A stretch of DNA of 64,000 nucleotides from Riptortus pedestris. Taxonomy: Eukaryota; Arthropoda; Insecta; Hemiptera; Alydidae. The stretch spans positions 137,501,001 to 137,565,000 of the forward strand of contig CM032232.1 in the NCBI GenBank assembly GCA_019009955.1, written 5' to 3'. The notes under the pieces were generated by a model. That model worked only from the letters and a program-made list of their open reading frames with translations, was not told where the DNA came from and made no database searches. Below are positions 37,351 to 50,764 of the stretch, in pieces. Position 1 is the stretch's first letter. Each line of letters begins with the position of its first letter. The position numbers and the translations under genes were made by a program.

Positions 37351-37807
37351 AATCTGCGAAATTTTTCACTTAAGGGAAATTAGATTTAAAAAAAAATGTA
37401 TGATAAAAATCTCAACACTAATATAATTATAGTTCCAATCTGCGGCAATGCCATTTAACTGAATGAGAGTTGAGATAACTAAAGGTAGAATAGAGATAAT
37501 TAAAACTAAAAATACAAGTTAGTTTTGTGTTAAGTCCGCAATGATAGAAATTCCCTTGTACACTGTCGTTCTAGGTTTAGTCGAGTTTGCCGTTTGAGTT
37601 TCAGCTCACGTTTTAACTCTCGACTCAATCTTTATTAGGGCATTACAATGGTAAAAGGAGGGCTTAATAGTAGGACCCCTTCGGTTTTTCTTTTTAGTTC
37701 CATAAACTTCTAGAAGTTCTCACATTCAGAAATGACACATAGAAGACGACATATCGCATTAAATTTCTACTTTCCCCCTTGTTTAGTGATTTTTAAAAAC
37801 CCGCTTC
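37351..37807. other. Unassigned stretch
   Basis: TTTCACTTAAGGGAAATTAG at 37364 is a HINE-like scrap. The rest is unrecognised. Confidence 0.3.
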
Positions 37808-39345
<1,538 letters not shown>

Positions 39346-39364
39346 CTTGCCAAGAGATCGTTAT

Positions 39365-39462
39365 CGCTAAGCAGATTTTCCCCCTGCGTCACGTATTTGC
39401 ACTAATCACAAAACCTAAAGGTACATTAACAACTAATTTCCTTTAAGGGATATCTGCTAATA
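39365..39462 (+). mobile_element. HINE-like deletion derivative (about 100 bp)
   Basis: CTAAGCAGATTTTCCCCCTG and CACGTATTTGCACTAATCAC are joined to CTAATTTCCTTTAAGGGATA + TCTGCTAA. Nearly the whole middle is missing. Confidence 0.55.
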
Positions 39463-40186
39463 GGTTTACAAAGTTCTTAAGAAGATTTGCAAAATTTGAG
39501 AAAACTTTGGATATTTAAGGATTTTGTTTCCGAATTTATAAATTAAGCATCCCCTTTTACACGATCGATTAATAATCTTAATTAAAGTTTCACCCCTAAT
39601 CACTTCTTTATCCCAATCACCTTAGATGTGGGGACAATGAATAAAATAAAATTAATTTTGCATTTCCACTCCCCGCTATACCCACTACATCTACAATTTC
39701 AAAGCTATTGAATCACAAATCAACTCAAAACATGACTGAGAGAAATGGGGAATAGATTGTGAGTCAGTGTCACCTTTCTGTCAATTCGAGCTGGCGAGAA
39801 ATCTGTCTAGCTTATATAGTCCTTTGCTAGACAGACTTCTTCGAACTATCGGCGAACTACTGAAAGGCCCCGGACAAAGTTGAACTTGAATAGGGAATAA
39901 TTTATTTCCAGATGGAGTGTGACAAGCGGCTCACGACTCTCGGCTTTCATCAATAGAAATGAGATTCTTTCACGTTTATTCAGCTGAACTTTGACAGCTC
40001 TCTATTGATAACAGATCTATTGATAAGGGCCCGTGATTTTAAAGCTGAACCTGAGTCTGGAAAGTATTCACTCCTTTGTGAAAAGCCGATATATCAGGTG
40101 GCAAGTACTCCGTGTAATTGATGACTTTGCATACAGCTGTTCAGGCTTTTGAGTATAAAGGCTATATGGGGAGGTGTTTTTCCAAT
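39463..40186. other. Unassigned stretch
   Basis: A loose GAGAAATCTGTCTAGCTTAT near 39810 recalls a HINE-like end. No gene is seen. Confidence 0.3.
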
Positions 40187-40262
40187 TTTAGCAGATTTTC
40201 CTTATGGGAAATCAGCTATTGAGGTTGTGCTTATGACGCCATTTTCGAAACATTTCCGACAT
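40187..40262 (-). mobile_element. HINE-like 3' end fragment
   Basis: TTTTAGCAGATTTTCCTTAT, then GCTATTGAGGTTGTGCTTAT. Confidence 0.6.
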
Positions 40263-40460
40263 TAAAGATCAACTTCAGCTTCATTAGCTATAATTATCGT
40301 TATTTGGGTGTTAACCCTCTACTGGTGAAGTGCATGTAGAGAAACTTATCTGGTGATGTCGTGTCAGAATGACCCAAGGCTTAAAAGGGGTTGAAGAAAG
40401 AAATTTTTTAAAAAGAATAATCATATTTATTTGTAACTAAACTAAGACTTAAGTATATAA
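40263..40460. other. Unassigned gap
   Basis: No supported feature. Confidence 0.3.
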
Positions 40461-40461
40461 T

Positions 40462-40698
40462 AAAAGTCCGTCACGCAGGGGCTGCGTAAACTAAGCAGAT
40501 TTCCCACGTGAAGTTTTACAATAGAGAAATCTCCATACTGGTAACACAACACCCCCGTGATTAAATAAAAACGGTAATGAGAAATCTTTCAGGTAATAAA
40601 AATAAATTCCCGATCTTGATTTGTCTTTTTACAGAGAACGGTTAAATAACGAGTTTCGTAACGATCAAACAAAAATTGCGACCGCTAGAGCGCTACAG

Positions 40699-40776
<78 letters not shown>

Positions 40777-40886
40777 TTTTGAACGGGCCTCATTTCCAGG
40801 ATCAATGGACGTTTGAAGAAATTTTTCGAAAATCGCGTCATGAGTACGACCTCAATAGCCGATTTCCCTGAAGGGAAATCTGCTAA
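40462..40886 (+). mobile_element. HINE-like copy, short complete form
   Basis: AAAAGTCCGTCACGCAGGGG to GGGAAATCTGCTAAAA. (TA)n is at 40704-40774 and the middle block is reduced. Confidence 0.85.
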
Positions 40887-41130
40887 AATGAGGTCCGTTC
40901 AAAATTATATATATTTGTCTGTTTACGGTCTAGCGGTCGCAATTTTTGTTTGATCGTTACCAAACTCGATATTTAAACGTTTTATGCTAAAAGACAGAGG
41001 GGATTTGAGGAGGGATTTTCGAAAATTCGAAATATCTCCATTACCATACGTTGGATCAAACAATTGTATAGAACCAATCTTATTGTAAATTAAATTTACT
41101 ATAAATATTGTTCTATTCATTTATTCAAAT
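40887..41130 (-). mobile_element. HINE-like copy, internal part
   Basis: AATGAGGTCCGTTCAAAATT abuts the previous copy without its own hairpin end, and the middle continues to TTCTATTCATTTATTC. Confidence 0.65.
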
Positions 41131-41145
41131 GTAGAACCTTTTCCT

Positions 41146-41270
41146 TTTAGCAGATTTCCCTTAAGGGAAATCAGCTATTGAGGTTGTACTCATGACGGAA
41201 TTTTCGAAATTTTTCTTCAAATGTCCATCGATCCTACCTAGTAGATGACGAAAATGAGCTCCGTTCAAAA

Positions 41271-41322
<52 letters not shown>

Positions 41323-41766
41323 CTGTTACCACTCTAGCGGTCGCAATTTTTGTTTTATCGTTACCGAACTCGATATTTAGTCGTTTTATGTAAAAAGAAA
41401 GATCAAGTTCGTTAACGGCTGAAATCGGACCAGAGGGAGGGGGGGGGGTTTAGAGGGGAGGATTTTCGAAAATTCGAAATATCTCCGTTACTATACGTCG
41501 GATCGGAATAGTTTATAGTATCAATCTTATTGCAAATTAAATTTACAATAAATATTGTTATATACATTTTTTCTGTACCTTGAATATTAACCGAGATATC
41601 TGCATTTTTATTAAATCTGGGCGCCTAACGGATGAGAGTTATTTTTCCGCCAAAAGCTAGTTCGGCCGTTTCCTTGACTGGCTCGGCTCTCGTGAAATTT
41701 CTCTATTGTAAAATTTCACGTGGGAAATCTGCTTTGTTTATGCAGCCCCTGCGTGACGGACTTTTT
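41146..41766 (-). mobile_element. HINE-like copy, complete
   Basis: TTTTAGCAGATTTCCCTTAA to CCTGCGTGACGGACTTTTT. (TA)n is at 41275-41318. Its end is shared with the start of the next copy. Confidence 0.9.
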
Positions 41767-42441
41767 AGCAGATTTCCCTTAAGGGAAATCAGCTATTGAG
41801 GTCGTACTCATGACGCGATTTTCGAAAAATTTCTTCAAATGTCCATCGATCCGTCCAAAACTATAGGTCCGTTCAAAAATATATATATATATATATATGT
41901 CTGTTAACACTCTAGCGGTCGCAATTTTTGTTTAATCGTCACCAAACTCGGTATTTTATCGTTTTATGTAAAAAGGAAGATCATGTTCGTTGACGGCTGA
42001 AATCGGACCAGTGGGAGGGGGGATTTTCAAAAATTCGAAATATCTCCGTTATTATGCATCGGATCGAAAAATTTTATAGAACCAATCTTATTACAAATTA
42101 AATTTACTATAAGTATTGTTATATGCATTTATTCTCTATCTTGAATATTAACCGAGATATTTGCATTTGTAATCTGCGTGTGGTCACCAGTAGGCTGTTA
42201 GGACTTTCCGCCGAGAGCTCTGGTGGCCGTTTCCATAACTATTCGTCCCTCGTGAATAGGTTTATAGGTTAGGTTAACTGTTTTTTGCGGCTAGAAACTA
42301 CTGGGTTATTACGCCCTAAATAATGTTTTAGGTTTAGAGGTTTCTTACAACTACAGTTGTTATTAGGCAGATTTCTCTATTGTAAAACTTCACGTGGGAA
42401 ATCTGCTTAGTTTACGCAGCCCCTGCGTGACGGACTTTTGT
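41763..42441 (-). mobile_element. HINE-like copy, complete, in tandem with the previous one
   Basis: TTTTAGCAGATTTCCC follows directly on GACGGAC. (TA)n is at 41880-41898. It ends CCTGCGTGACGGACTTTT at 42439. The interior carries the CAAGAGCTCTGGCGGCCG-type subfamily block. Confidence 0.9.
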
Positions 42442-42977
42442 TAGTCTACTGGTTGTCTCAATTGGCTTCTGAGGTTCTAGTGGCCCAAGAACGTCTTAGA
42501 TCAGTGTGCGGGAGTCTACATGAAGTCTTTCATTGTAGACACTCCTCTTTAGCTCGGGAAAAATGGGTTCTCTAGGGCGCATTTCAAGTTAGGGAACTCT
42601 GGGTCTCTACACAACAATGGGAATCACTACTATTCAGTGCCATTTCAAATATGTTGTACAAAAAAAATAGTTTCACAAACGGTGACCTTGGGTCAGAAAA
42701 TACCCGAGGAGATGGATAACTTAAAGACTTTGAAAATTACAAGGCCAAGAGCACACTGAAACGAGAGGGTGTAGGAAGTGGGGAAGGTACTGAGAAGAAC
42801 AGAATTTTCTCTGAAAATGTCTGATCCTGAAAGGGAAACATTTCTAGTAGCTCCGGTCAATTTGACCCTTACGTCGCCAGTTAAGGGTTAACTCCATCTT
42901 GAAGTTAACCCCAACTCCTACTCAGGCCATATTTACAATAAGCTGTCCTACCATAGACCAATTTGTTCCAAGCTTAA
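42442..42977. other. Unassigned stretch
   Basis: AACCCCAACTCCTACTCAGG at 42908 is HINE-like middle sequence. No gene is seen. Confidence 0.3.
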
Positions 42978-43045
42978 AATGTCCGACAAGTAGGGGCTGC
43001 GTTTACTACGCAGATTTCCCATTTGCGTCACGTATTCTATAATTT
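42978..43045 (+). mobile_element. HINE-like 5' end fragment
   Basis: AAATGTCCGACAAGTAGGGG with CTGCGTTTACTACGCAGATT and TCACGTATT. Confidence 0.6.
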
Positions 43046-43059
43046 AAAGCCACAAGCCC

Positions 43060-44520
43060 GTTTTACACCTGAATTAATCGGGCAGAACCGCTCGGTGGAT
43101 TTTCGAGATCCGGGTACCGTTTTGTTCGTCATGGTCGCTTTTTGCTTTGAAAAATTGTCGGATTCGAGGTAGCTCCCTCTCCCGGCGAGATAAGCCCCTC
43201 CGAAATTTTTTATTCCCAGCCTCCCCCTCGACGCCTTAAATTCGCTATTTCTCTCCCCGTTCCGAGTATCGCTTTACCGATCGGGGGAAAAACTCTCGGA
43301 TACATACCCTTTCGTTCGACGCCTCAAACGCGAATAACCGCCTACTCCCGTCCCGACAAATGACGATCGAACTCGAAAGTATACTTTTTCTCCCGACCCG
43401 CCAAACTCCCGTTCTATCGCCTCATTTTTTTCTTTTCGAAGCGTCATTTTTCAGCTCGAGCGTACCGTCTAGGTAGCCACCGAGCCGATTTCCCCTACCG
43501 CACTCCGCCGCCCTGTACGGACCCTCCGAAATCGACCCTCCTAAAACTCCTCTCTTTCCGCCGCTCTCCCTCCTCTCCCGTTAGGCCTACGCCCACGCCG
43601 ATTTCGGCCCCTTCTTCGTCTATCGCTCCGCTACCGACGCCCAAAGACCAACTCGGTCTCCGGTCGTTGGCCGGCGAGAAAAAAATTGACGATCGAAAAA
43701 TTCCATAAATATTCGCCTAAATCGAGGCGTTTAAGCCCTCACGATTTAGGTGGCGCGTCGTTCGACCAGTCGGAATACGCGTCGAGACGAGCTGCACAGA
43801 GGTCGAGCCGGGAAAAAAAATTCCCGTTCGAATTGGGGGAGTGAGGATTTTCTAAAGGTGAATTTTTGAGAAAAGTGGTCAAAATCGCCGAATCCGAAAG
43901 TGCGCGTTTCGCAGGTGAATTATTCGACCAGATCGGCTGGTCGTAGGGAAAAACTGATGCGCGCACTTTGTAGGGCGTATGCGGGTTTCTTCTTTGAAAA
44001 ATTGTCGAATCTTCGATATCTCCACTCTGGAAGGAGCTACGGACCCTCAAAGTCGGCCATTTCGACACTTTTTTTATTACTCTTTGGGGCGTAACTGACG
44101 CTCATTTTTAGCCACGGTCGCGAGATTTGGCAGAGTTGTGCCCGGATAGATTACGAATCGAGTCGTGCGCGACACTTTATACCCTCTTTCGATTTCCGTG
44201 TTAAAATTTTTAATTTTCCTGAAATCGCCTGTTTTCCGGGAGTTTTTCGAAAAACCTGAATTAGTCGGGGACCAGCGCACTTCCGGCCGGGGCTTATCGC
44301 ACCTCATTTTAAAGCTCCGAGTGTCGTGGTATACAGAAAATTCCGAAAACCCGGGATTTGTGTCCCTGGGCCGAGATAGGCCCTCTTGAAAAAAGGCTAC
44401 TTTCGAAACGACCCCTTTTTTCAGGGGGCCCTGGCTCCCCGGAAGTGGGGGCTGGAAAGTCCGGATTCGAGCTGGTGACTCTCCAAAGACTGGGGGTCGA
44501 AGGGCGAAGGGCGAGGTTAA
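43060..44520. repeat. GC-rich mosaic block, copy B of the repeat at 25055
   Basis: A 1.46-kb block of about 50 percent GC in AT-rich DNA. 43245-43640 matches 25055-25480 inverted. CTTTGAAAAATTGTCG recurs internally at 43155 and 43993, with similar flanks. Open stretches exist on both strands (43739-44068 minus, 44165-44389 plus), but none has a known domain. Its nature is unknown. Confidence 0.6.
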
Positions 44521-44924
44521 TGTTAATGTAATGAAATGTTAATATGTTTATCTAATATATGTCGTTAGAGTTTAAGTATGTCGTCTAAATAAAGCTGCTT
44601 GCAGTAGCGAGAGGTATTTCACTTTCAGACACTTTTTTAATATCAAAATTTATTTTATGCTAATTGAATTTCAAAATTGTTTTATTTTCTTCATTTATTG
44701 TTATGTATTTGCATTATTATTGTTGATTGTTTTGACTTTTTTCTATTATTAGTTTAGAAATATTAGTTTTGTAAAGACGTGTAATGCGCAGCCTACCAGA
44801 TAATCAAAGAACTAAAACGACTTCTTTTCGTTCTCTTATTTTTCCTTTTCATTTCATAACTTTCAATGTTTATTATTTGCAAAAACTTTTAATTCCTTAT
44901 TTCACTTATGTTATATTTATTTGG
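44521..44924. other. Unassigned AT-rich stretch
   Basis: ATAAAGCTGCTTGCAGTAGC (44590) ends the GC-rich block's 3' side and contains AATAAA. No gene is seen. Confidence 0.3.
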
Positions 44925-45225
44925 AGCTTCGCAGTTGTGGGGATGTTGCTCGAAAAAGAACTGTATAAATTAAAAAATAAAAAAAAAAAAAGAAACGAAA
45001 CAGAATTAATTTAAACGAACATAAAACAAGATAACAGAAATTTAACATGAAAAATAGAAAAGTAACATGAAACAGAAATGGAACACAAAGACAGGAATGG
45101 AACAGAAAACAGAACTGAAACGAAAACAGGACTGGAATGGATCACAATACCAAATGGAAAAACAAAACACAGAAATGGAAATCAAAAACAAAATGGAAAA
45201 AAAAAACCAGAAATGGAACTTTACT
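44925..45225 (+). mobile_element. LINE/SINE 3' tail with GGAACAGAAA-type repeats
   Basis: GGAGCTTCGCAGTTGTGGGG + ATGTTGCTCG, then an A-rich tail and AACAGAAATGGAACACAAAG repeats. It is the inverse of 36150-36600, and its first part also ends the SINE at 47825. Confidence 0.6.
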
Positions 45226-45594
45226 TATGTTTACTTAAGGCAATTGTTGACATTTAAATAGTCTTTTTCTACTTCCCCTTTTTACAAAAGTAAATTAAAC
45301 GGTTTATTTTAATGGATATTTTTAAACGTAATGTACTTGGTAACGATTTCATAATATGTAAATTTAATTATACAATTTAAATCATTTTTTTTTCTCTTAT
45401 TATTAAGGTTTTCGTGAATATAGTCATTTATTTTTCGTCAGGTAAATAGTGCAACTTTTTCATCTTCTTTCTTCTTGAATGACACGAAATAAATTATTTC
45501 CCAACCGAATGGGGATCATTTCTTTCAGATGAACTTTACAGATGTAACGATAAGAATTACGAATCTGGAAAATACATGTATAATTAAAATTCAG
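45226..45594. other. Unassigned stretch, possibly Helitron interior
   Basis: No 5' TC terminus could be fixed. If the terminus at 45726 belongs to a longer Helitron, part of it may lie here. Confidence 0.25.
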
Positions 45595-45726
45595 AAATCA
45601 CGAGGGTGAAGCCCGAGTCGATTTACGGCGATCCCGAAGGGATCGCTGTACCAGTTGTGGCGCTGCCGAAGGCAGCGCTTTGTTAGGGGGTCAAGGGGGC
45701 GTAGCCCCCTTGCTGGCGTGAGCTAG
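45595..45726 (+). mobile_element. Helitron 3' terminus with three GC hairpins
   Basis: CGATCCCGAAGGGATCG, GCGCTGCCGAAGGCAGCGC and CAAGGGGGCGTAGCCCCCTT + G (45692-45712, nine-base-pair stem) are followed by ten bases and CTAG|T. Hairpin, short spacer and CTRR|T are the canonical Helitron 3' end. It lies inside a HINE-like copy. Confidence 0.65.
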
Positions 45727-46100
45727 TTTTTATTTATCTCAGAACGTAAAAGTCCAATGAGAACAATATTTGGTATTTAGCCGTCAAATAAAGTGCTTCA
45801 TAATCATAACATAATAGCATATTGTTATTATGAGAGGAGTAGGAGTGGGTGTTTACTATGACCAAATATTAAAAAAATGCTACTACCTCGGTTAATAATC
45901 AAGATATTGGAAAACTGTACATAACAACATTTATAGACCATTACAATTGCAATAAGATGGTTTTTTGATCCAACACATTAATGGATATTTAAGAGTTTTC
46001 GAAATTCTCCCCCTCTAACCCTCCCCCCTTTCCCATGGTCCAATGGTCTAATTTCAGCCCTCAAGGAACTTGATCTTTCTTTTATATAAAACGATTATAT

Positions 46101-46309
46101 CTGCTCAAAAATGAATAGGGATATTGGCTGTTTTGTGGTATTTATGGGACCTAGAATTTTTGTGTTTTTTTAAAATTTTAAATATCATTAATATTTATTA
46201 GAAATTATTGTCTTATTCCCTCATAAAAAATAAATTTAATTGAGGTCGATTTAATTAAAATTAATAGGATAAGAAAAAATAACCAATATCCTTATTCATT
46301 TTTGAGCAG
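46101..46309 (+). mobile_element. 209-bp MITE
   Basis: The ends CTGCTCAAAAATGAATAGGG and CCTTATTCATTTTTGAGCAG are inverted repeats. It is flanked by TATAT on both sides, so the duplication could be TA or longer. CTGCTCAAAAA-type ends suggest Tc1/mariner, which is an inference. Confidence 0.75.
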
Positions 46310-46372
46310 TATATATTTTAAGTTTGGTAACGATATGATAAAAATTGCGACTACTAGAGTGGTAACAGACAG

Positions 46373-46458
<86 letters not shown>

Positions 46459-46460
<2 letters not shown>

Positions 46461-47073
46461 TCAACCGCAAAAAAAACCGGACACTTCATATTTGTCATAT
46501 TAAAAGCTAATTTTCAGCAATGTGTTTCTTTATGTGGGTATTCTAGTTATTACAGAGAATGTAGAGTCTAAGTCCATTGAACTATTCCCTTCAGGATTAG
46601 TAAACAATTAGATAAAACTCAGATTAGATTTATTTGTCGTGAAGTTGATCTATTCTAAACTGTAAGTAGTTTTTCGCACATTTAAACATCTTTAATTATT
46701 AACCAAGCATTTTCTTTAATTAATGTTTTATTTTTTTTTTCGGTCCAGAATAATGGGTCTTTCAAACTTAGATGGAAGGCCGGAGCTTACGTTACATTGC
46801 CGAAACGCTTGGGGTAGTGAAGTCTACCATTCACTGTAATAAAAAGGAATAATAATTTTTTTTAAATGTGTTAATTTATCTTCTTTTCATTATTATTTTG
46901 TATTTTTTTGTAAATAATCAATAAAAATTATTCACTTTTGGCAGATTTTGTTTAAATAACCTATAGAATAACCAATTATTTTAATTAAAAAGATTAATAT
47001 ACATATATATTAAGTATTTAATAAAATTATAAGACTAAATCTAAGTGTCCGGTTTTTTTTTTTGCAGTTGAGT
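46459..47073 (+). mobile_element. Tc1-like deletion derivative
   Basis: ACTCAACCGCAAAAAAAACC + GGACACTT at the left and its inverse at the right (47046-47073). The middle keeps YIAETLGVVKSTIH (46792-46833), the second helix-turn-helix segment of a Tc1 transposase. The catalytic domain is absent. Confidence 0.75.
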
Positions 47074-47239
47074 TTATATATATATACATATACAGTTTTG
47101 AACAGACCTCATTTTCATCATCTCCTTGGTAGGATTGATGGAAAATTGAAGAAACATTTCAAAAATCGCGTCATGATACGACCTCAATAGCTGATTTTCC
47201 TTCAGCGAAATCTGCTAAAATTAATTAAGACGAATGAAG

Positions 47240-47370
47240 TTCTTAGTTTTCAGCCTTCAGGTAACCCCCACTCCTACTCATGCCATATTTACAATAATCT
47301 GTTCTGTCATGGATCACTTTGTTCCAAGCTTAAATTGTAAACATTGTTTACAAGAGACCCATCAATTTAC
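47240..47370 (-). mobile_element. HINE-like internal fragment
   Basis: TTTTCAGCCTTCAGGTAACC and ACAATAATCTGTTCTGTCAT match the middle of other minus copies. Confidence 0.45.
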
Positions 47371-47819
47371 CTACCATTTAATTATTTTTTATTTTCTGTT
47401 ATTGTGCTTTATTCTTAGTTACAGAAACTTACACTTTATAAAATGTTTTAAAAATATATGCGTTCTGATTATATTGTGTTATTTGTATGTGAACCGTTTT
47501 TTTCTTCTTTGTTTTGCTCGCAGCAATACAAAGGGATGAAAAAATAAATAAAACTGGCTGAATTTGGTTGAGGAAATCCCCTGGACTGTGGTTAGCGTTT
47601 GTTGGAAGCAATAAATCAAGGAGTGATATATATTTTCAACAATGATATAGTCCACTGCACAGGGATATATCTCGCAGTTCGCGCGGGGGAAGGGTGCGTG
47701 CAGAATACATCATACAAATACAGTAGTAAATCAATGCTACACCATATATATATATGTATATGGCAATATATGGAACCCTGGTGATAACCCGCCAACACAT
47801 GGCTCAAGATATTGTTTTG
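47371..47819. other. Unassigned stretch
   Basis: No supported feature. Open stretches at 47429-47852 have no domains. Confidence 0.3.
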
Positions 47820-47824
47820 GGACA

Positions 47825-47975
47825 GCCACGTGTGATTAGGCGATGGTAACACTCTAGAGTCGTGAGTTCGATTCCCTTCTGGGCAATAGGAACTTATTCA
47901 TTACAGAATCCATTATTTATTTTTAATAGCTTCGCAATGTCGGCAATGTTGCTCGTGTAAATTTAAAAAAAAAAA
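47825..47975 (+). mobile_element. tRNA-derived SINE with A-rich tail
   Basis: A box-like TGATTAGGCGATGG and B box GAGTTCGATTCCC (47867-47879) are followed by TGGGCAATAGGAACTTATTC. The 3' module AGCTTCGCAATGTCGGCAAT + GTTGCTCG is shared with 36541 and 44930, then poly(A). Confidence 0.65.
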
Positions 47976-48448
47976 AAGTCCGCCACTTATTTGCGTTTAT
48001 CTAAAAACTTAAAAGCTGAATGAGAACAATATCTGGTATTTAAGCTTCAAACAAAGTGCTTCATAACATGATAGAATATTGAAAATATGAGATGAGTAGG
48101 AGTGGGGCTTTACTGAAGACAAAAAAAAATGCACATATCTTAGTAAATAATCAAGATAGTGAAAAAATATATATAACAACATTTATAGAACATTACATTT
48201 GCAATAAGATTGGTTCTACGGTATACAATTCTTCGATCCGACGCATAATAGCGGAGATATTAAGAATTTTCGAAATTCTCCCCCTCTAAATCGCCCCCCC
48301 CTCCCCCTGGTCCGATTTCAGCCATTAACGAACTTGATCTTTCTTTTTGTATAAAACGATTACATATCAAGTTTGGTAACGAAAAGACAAAAATTGCGAC
48401 CGCTAGAGTGGTAACAGACAAATATACAGCAGATAGATACATACATAT

Positions 48449-48498
<50 letters not shown>

Positions 48499-48555
48499 TT
48501 TTGAACGGACCTCATTTTTGTCATCTCCTGTCATGAGTACGACCTCAATCATTTT
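47976..48555 (+). mobile_element. HINE-like copy, 3' terminus missing
   Basis: It starts AAAAGTCCGCCACTTATTTG at the SINE poly(A). (TA)n is at 48454-48493. It stops after CATGAGTACGACCTCAAT. Confidence 0.75.
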
Positions 48556-48759
48556 GTAATATGTTTTACTTTGATGTTACTAGGTTTACAAACATTGGTA
48601 ATTGTTTTAGCGTTTAGTTTAATAACTTGTAACTTGTATAGATGTATATATACAAACATATATTTGTTTTTCACTATTTATATCATGACAATACCTTTTA
48701 CTTGCTTATATTATTTATTTATACTGCATGTGGTTTTATATATATATATGTATGTATAT

Positions 48760-48836
<77 letters not shown>

Positions 48837-48933
48837 TATTGTATTTGTTGTCACAGGGCACTGAGGATGGAACGGTTCGCCCAGAATGTACTCTGCTTGC
48901 AATAAAAGAAATGTTAAGAGTGGAGGTGTTTTG
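48556..48933. other. (TA)n/(CA)n rich unassigned stretch
   Basis: The compound microsatellite 48738-48838 dominates. No gene is seen. Confidence 0.4.
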
Positions 48934-49040
48934 ACCCTTAAGGGAAATCAGTTATTGAGGTCGTACTCATGACGCGAGTATTGAAAAATTTCCTCAAATG
49001 TTCGATCCTACCCAGGAGATGACGAAAATGAGGTCCGTTC

Positions 49041-49088
<48 letters not shown>

Positions 49089-49380
49089 ATATATATATAT
49101 ATATATTTGTCTGTTAACGTTCTAGCGGTCGCAATTTTTGTTTCATCGCTACCAAACTTCATATTTAATCGTTTTATGTTAAAAGAAAGATCAAATTCGT
49201 TAATGGCTGAAATCGGACCAGTGGGAGGGGGGGATTTTTGAAAATTCAAAATATCTCCGTTATTATGCGTCGGATCGAAAAATTATTTAGAATCAATCTT
49301 AATGTAAATTAAATGTTCTATAAATATAATTTATGCATTTATTCTGTATCTTGAATATTAACCGAGTTATTTGCGTTTGT

Positions 49381-49439
<59 letters not shown>

Positions 49440-49593
49440 TCGGCAGGAGTCTGCTATGTTCGGGAGTTTCCGTAACTATTCGTCCTCGTGAATAGGTTAC
49501 TACTACTGTTATTATTAGGCAGATTTCTCTATTGTAAAACATCAGGTGGGGAATCTGCTTAGTTTACGCAGCCCCTGCGTGACGGACTTTTTC
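48934..49593 (-). mobile_element. HINE-like copy with (TA)n and (TG)n
   Basis: CCCTTAAGGGAAATCAGTTA to CCTGCGTGACGGACTTTTT. (TA)n is at 49046-49106 and (TG)n at 49384-49438. Confidence 0.85.
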
Positions 49594-50064
49594 CATTCAT
49601 GATGGACCTCCGCCAGCCAGCCTAAATCCCGGAACATATTGCACATTTATTTTCATGGAATGAAGGACTTATTTGTTGGGTAAAAAGGGGAGAAGCCTTC
49701 CTGGCCAGATTTTTTAAAAATATATTATTATATACTCTAATAAGTAAACATGCCATGGTTCAAAAGTATTGATTTCCCGAGCTCGATGACCTAAAAAATG
49801 TTTGCTAGGTTAATTATGAATCACCATATTAATAATGACTAAATGTGGCATATTATTAATAATAGCAAATTGCATATTAATTATTGATGATTTAATTAAT
49901 AACGGATGTATGTCCCGTATAATTAATAATTGTGTATGCTGCATAAATATCGAATCACCATATTAAAAATGAATTAACTGCCTTCCGAGGGTGATAACCT
50001 CCCTGTAGGCTTTCTGGTACAATATTTTATTAGTCAATATTATTTGGCAAGAATGAACTTAAAA
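49594..50064. other. Unassigned AT-rich stretch
   Basis: ATTAATAAT-rich tracts at 49810-49990. No gene is seen. Confidence 0.3.
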
Positions 50065-50725
50065 AAAGTCCGTCACGCAGGGGCTGCGTAAACTAAGCAG
50101 ATTTCTCATGAGAGTTTTACAATAGAGAAATCTGCATACTGGTAACACAACACCACCGTGAATAAATACAAACGGCAATGAGAAATCATTCAGTTAATTA
50201 AAATAAAATCCCAACTGAAACGGCTTCAGAATTGTAAGAATAATTTATATTTTAATAACTCAAATTTTAGTAGCCCAAGAATTAAAAAAGGGGGGGGGTT
50301 GGATGATACAGAACATATTTGCATAAATCTCACAGGTAAGGTTAGAAACGACAGGTAAGGTTAGAAGAAGCTTCCACCAGAGCCGAACAGTTACGGAAAC
50401 GGCCGACGCAATCCGAACTATACCCGACCACAGACTTCATAAAAATGCAAATATCTCCGTTAATATTCAAGATAGAGACTAAATGTATATACCAATATTT
50501 ATAGTAAATTTAATGTGCAATAAGATTGGTTCTATACAATATTTCGATCCGATGCCTAATAACGGAGATATTTAATTCGAATTTTCGAAAATCCCCTCTA
50601 ACCCCCCCTCCCTCTGGTCAGATTTCATCCATTAACGAACTTGATCTGTCTTTTTACATAAAACGGTTAAATATCGCATTTCATAACGATCAAACAAAAA
50701 TTGCGACCGCTAGAACGTTAACAGT

Positions 50726-50764
<39 letters not shown>

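Larger units (their letters stand above)
45727..47220 (+). mobile_element. HINE-like copy carrying two nested DNA elements
   Basis: Its 5' part is cut by the Helitron. It runs to 46100, resumes at 46310 and again at 47074, and ends CAGCGAAATCTGCTAAAA at 47220. (CA)n(TA)n is at 46373-46457. Confidence 0.8.
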
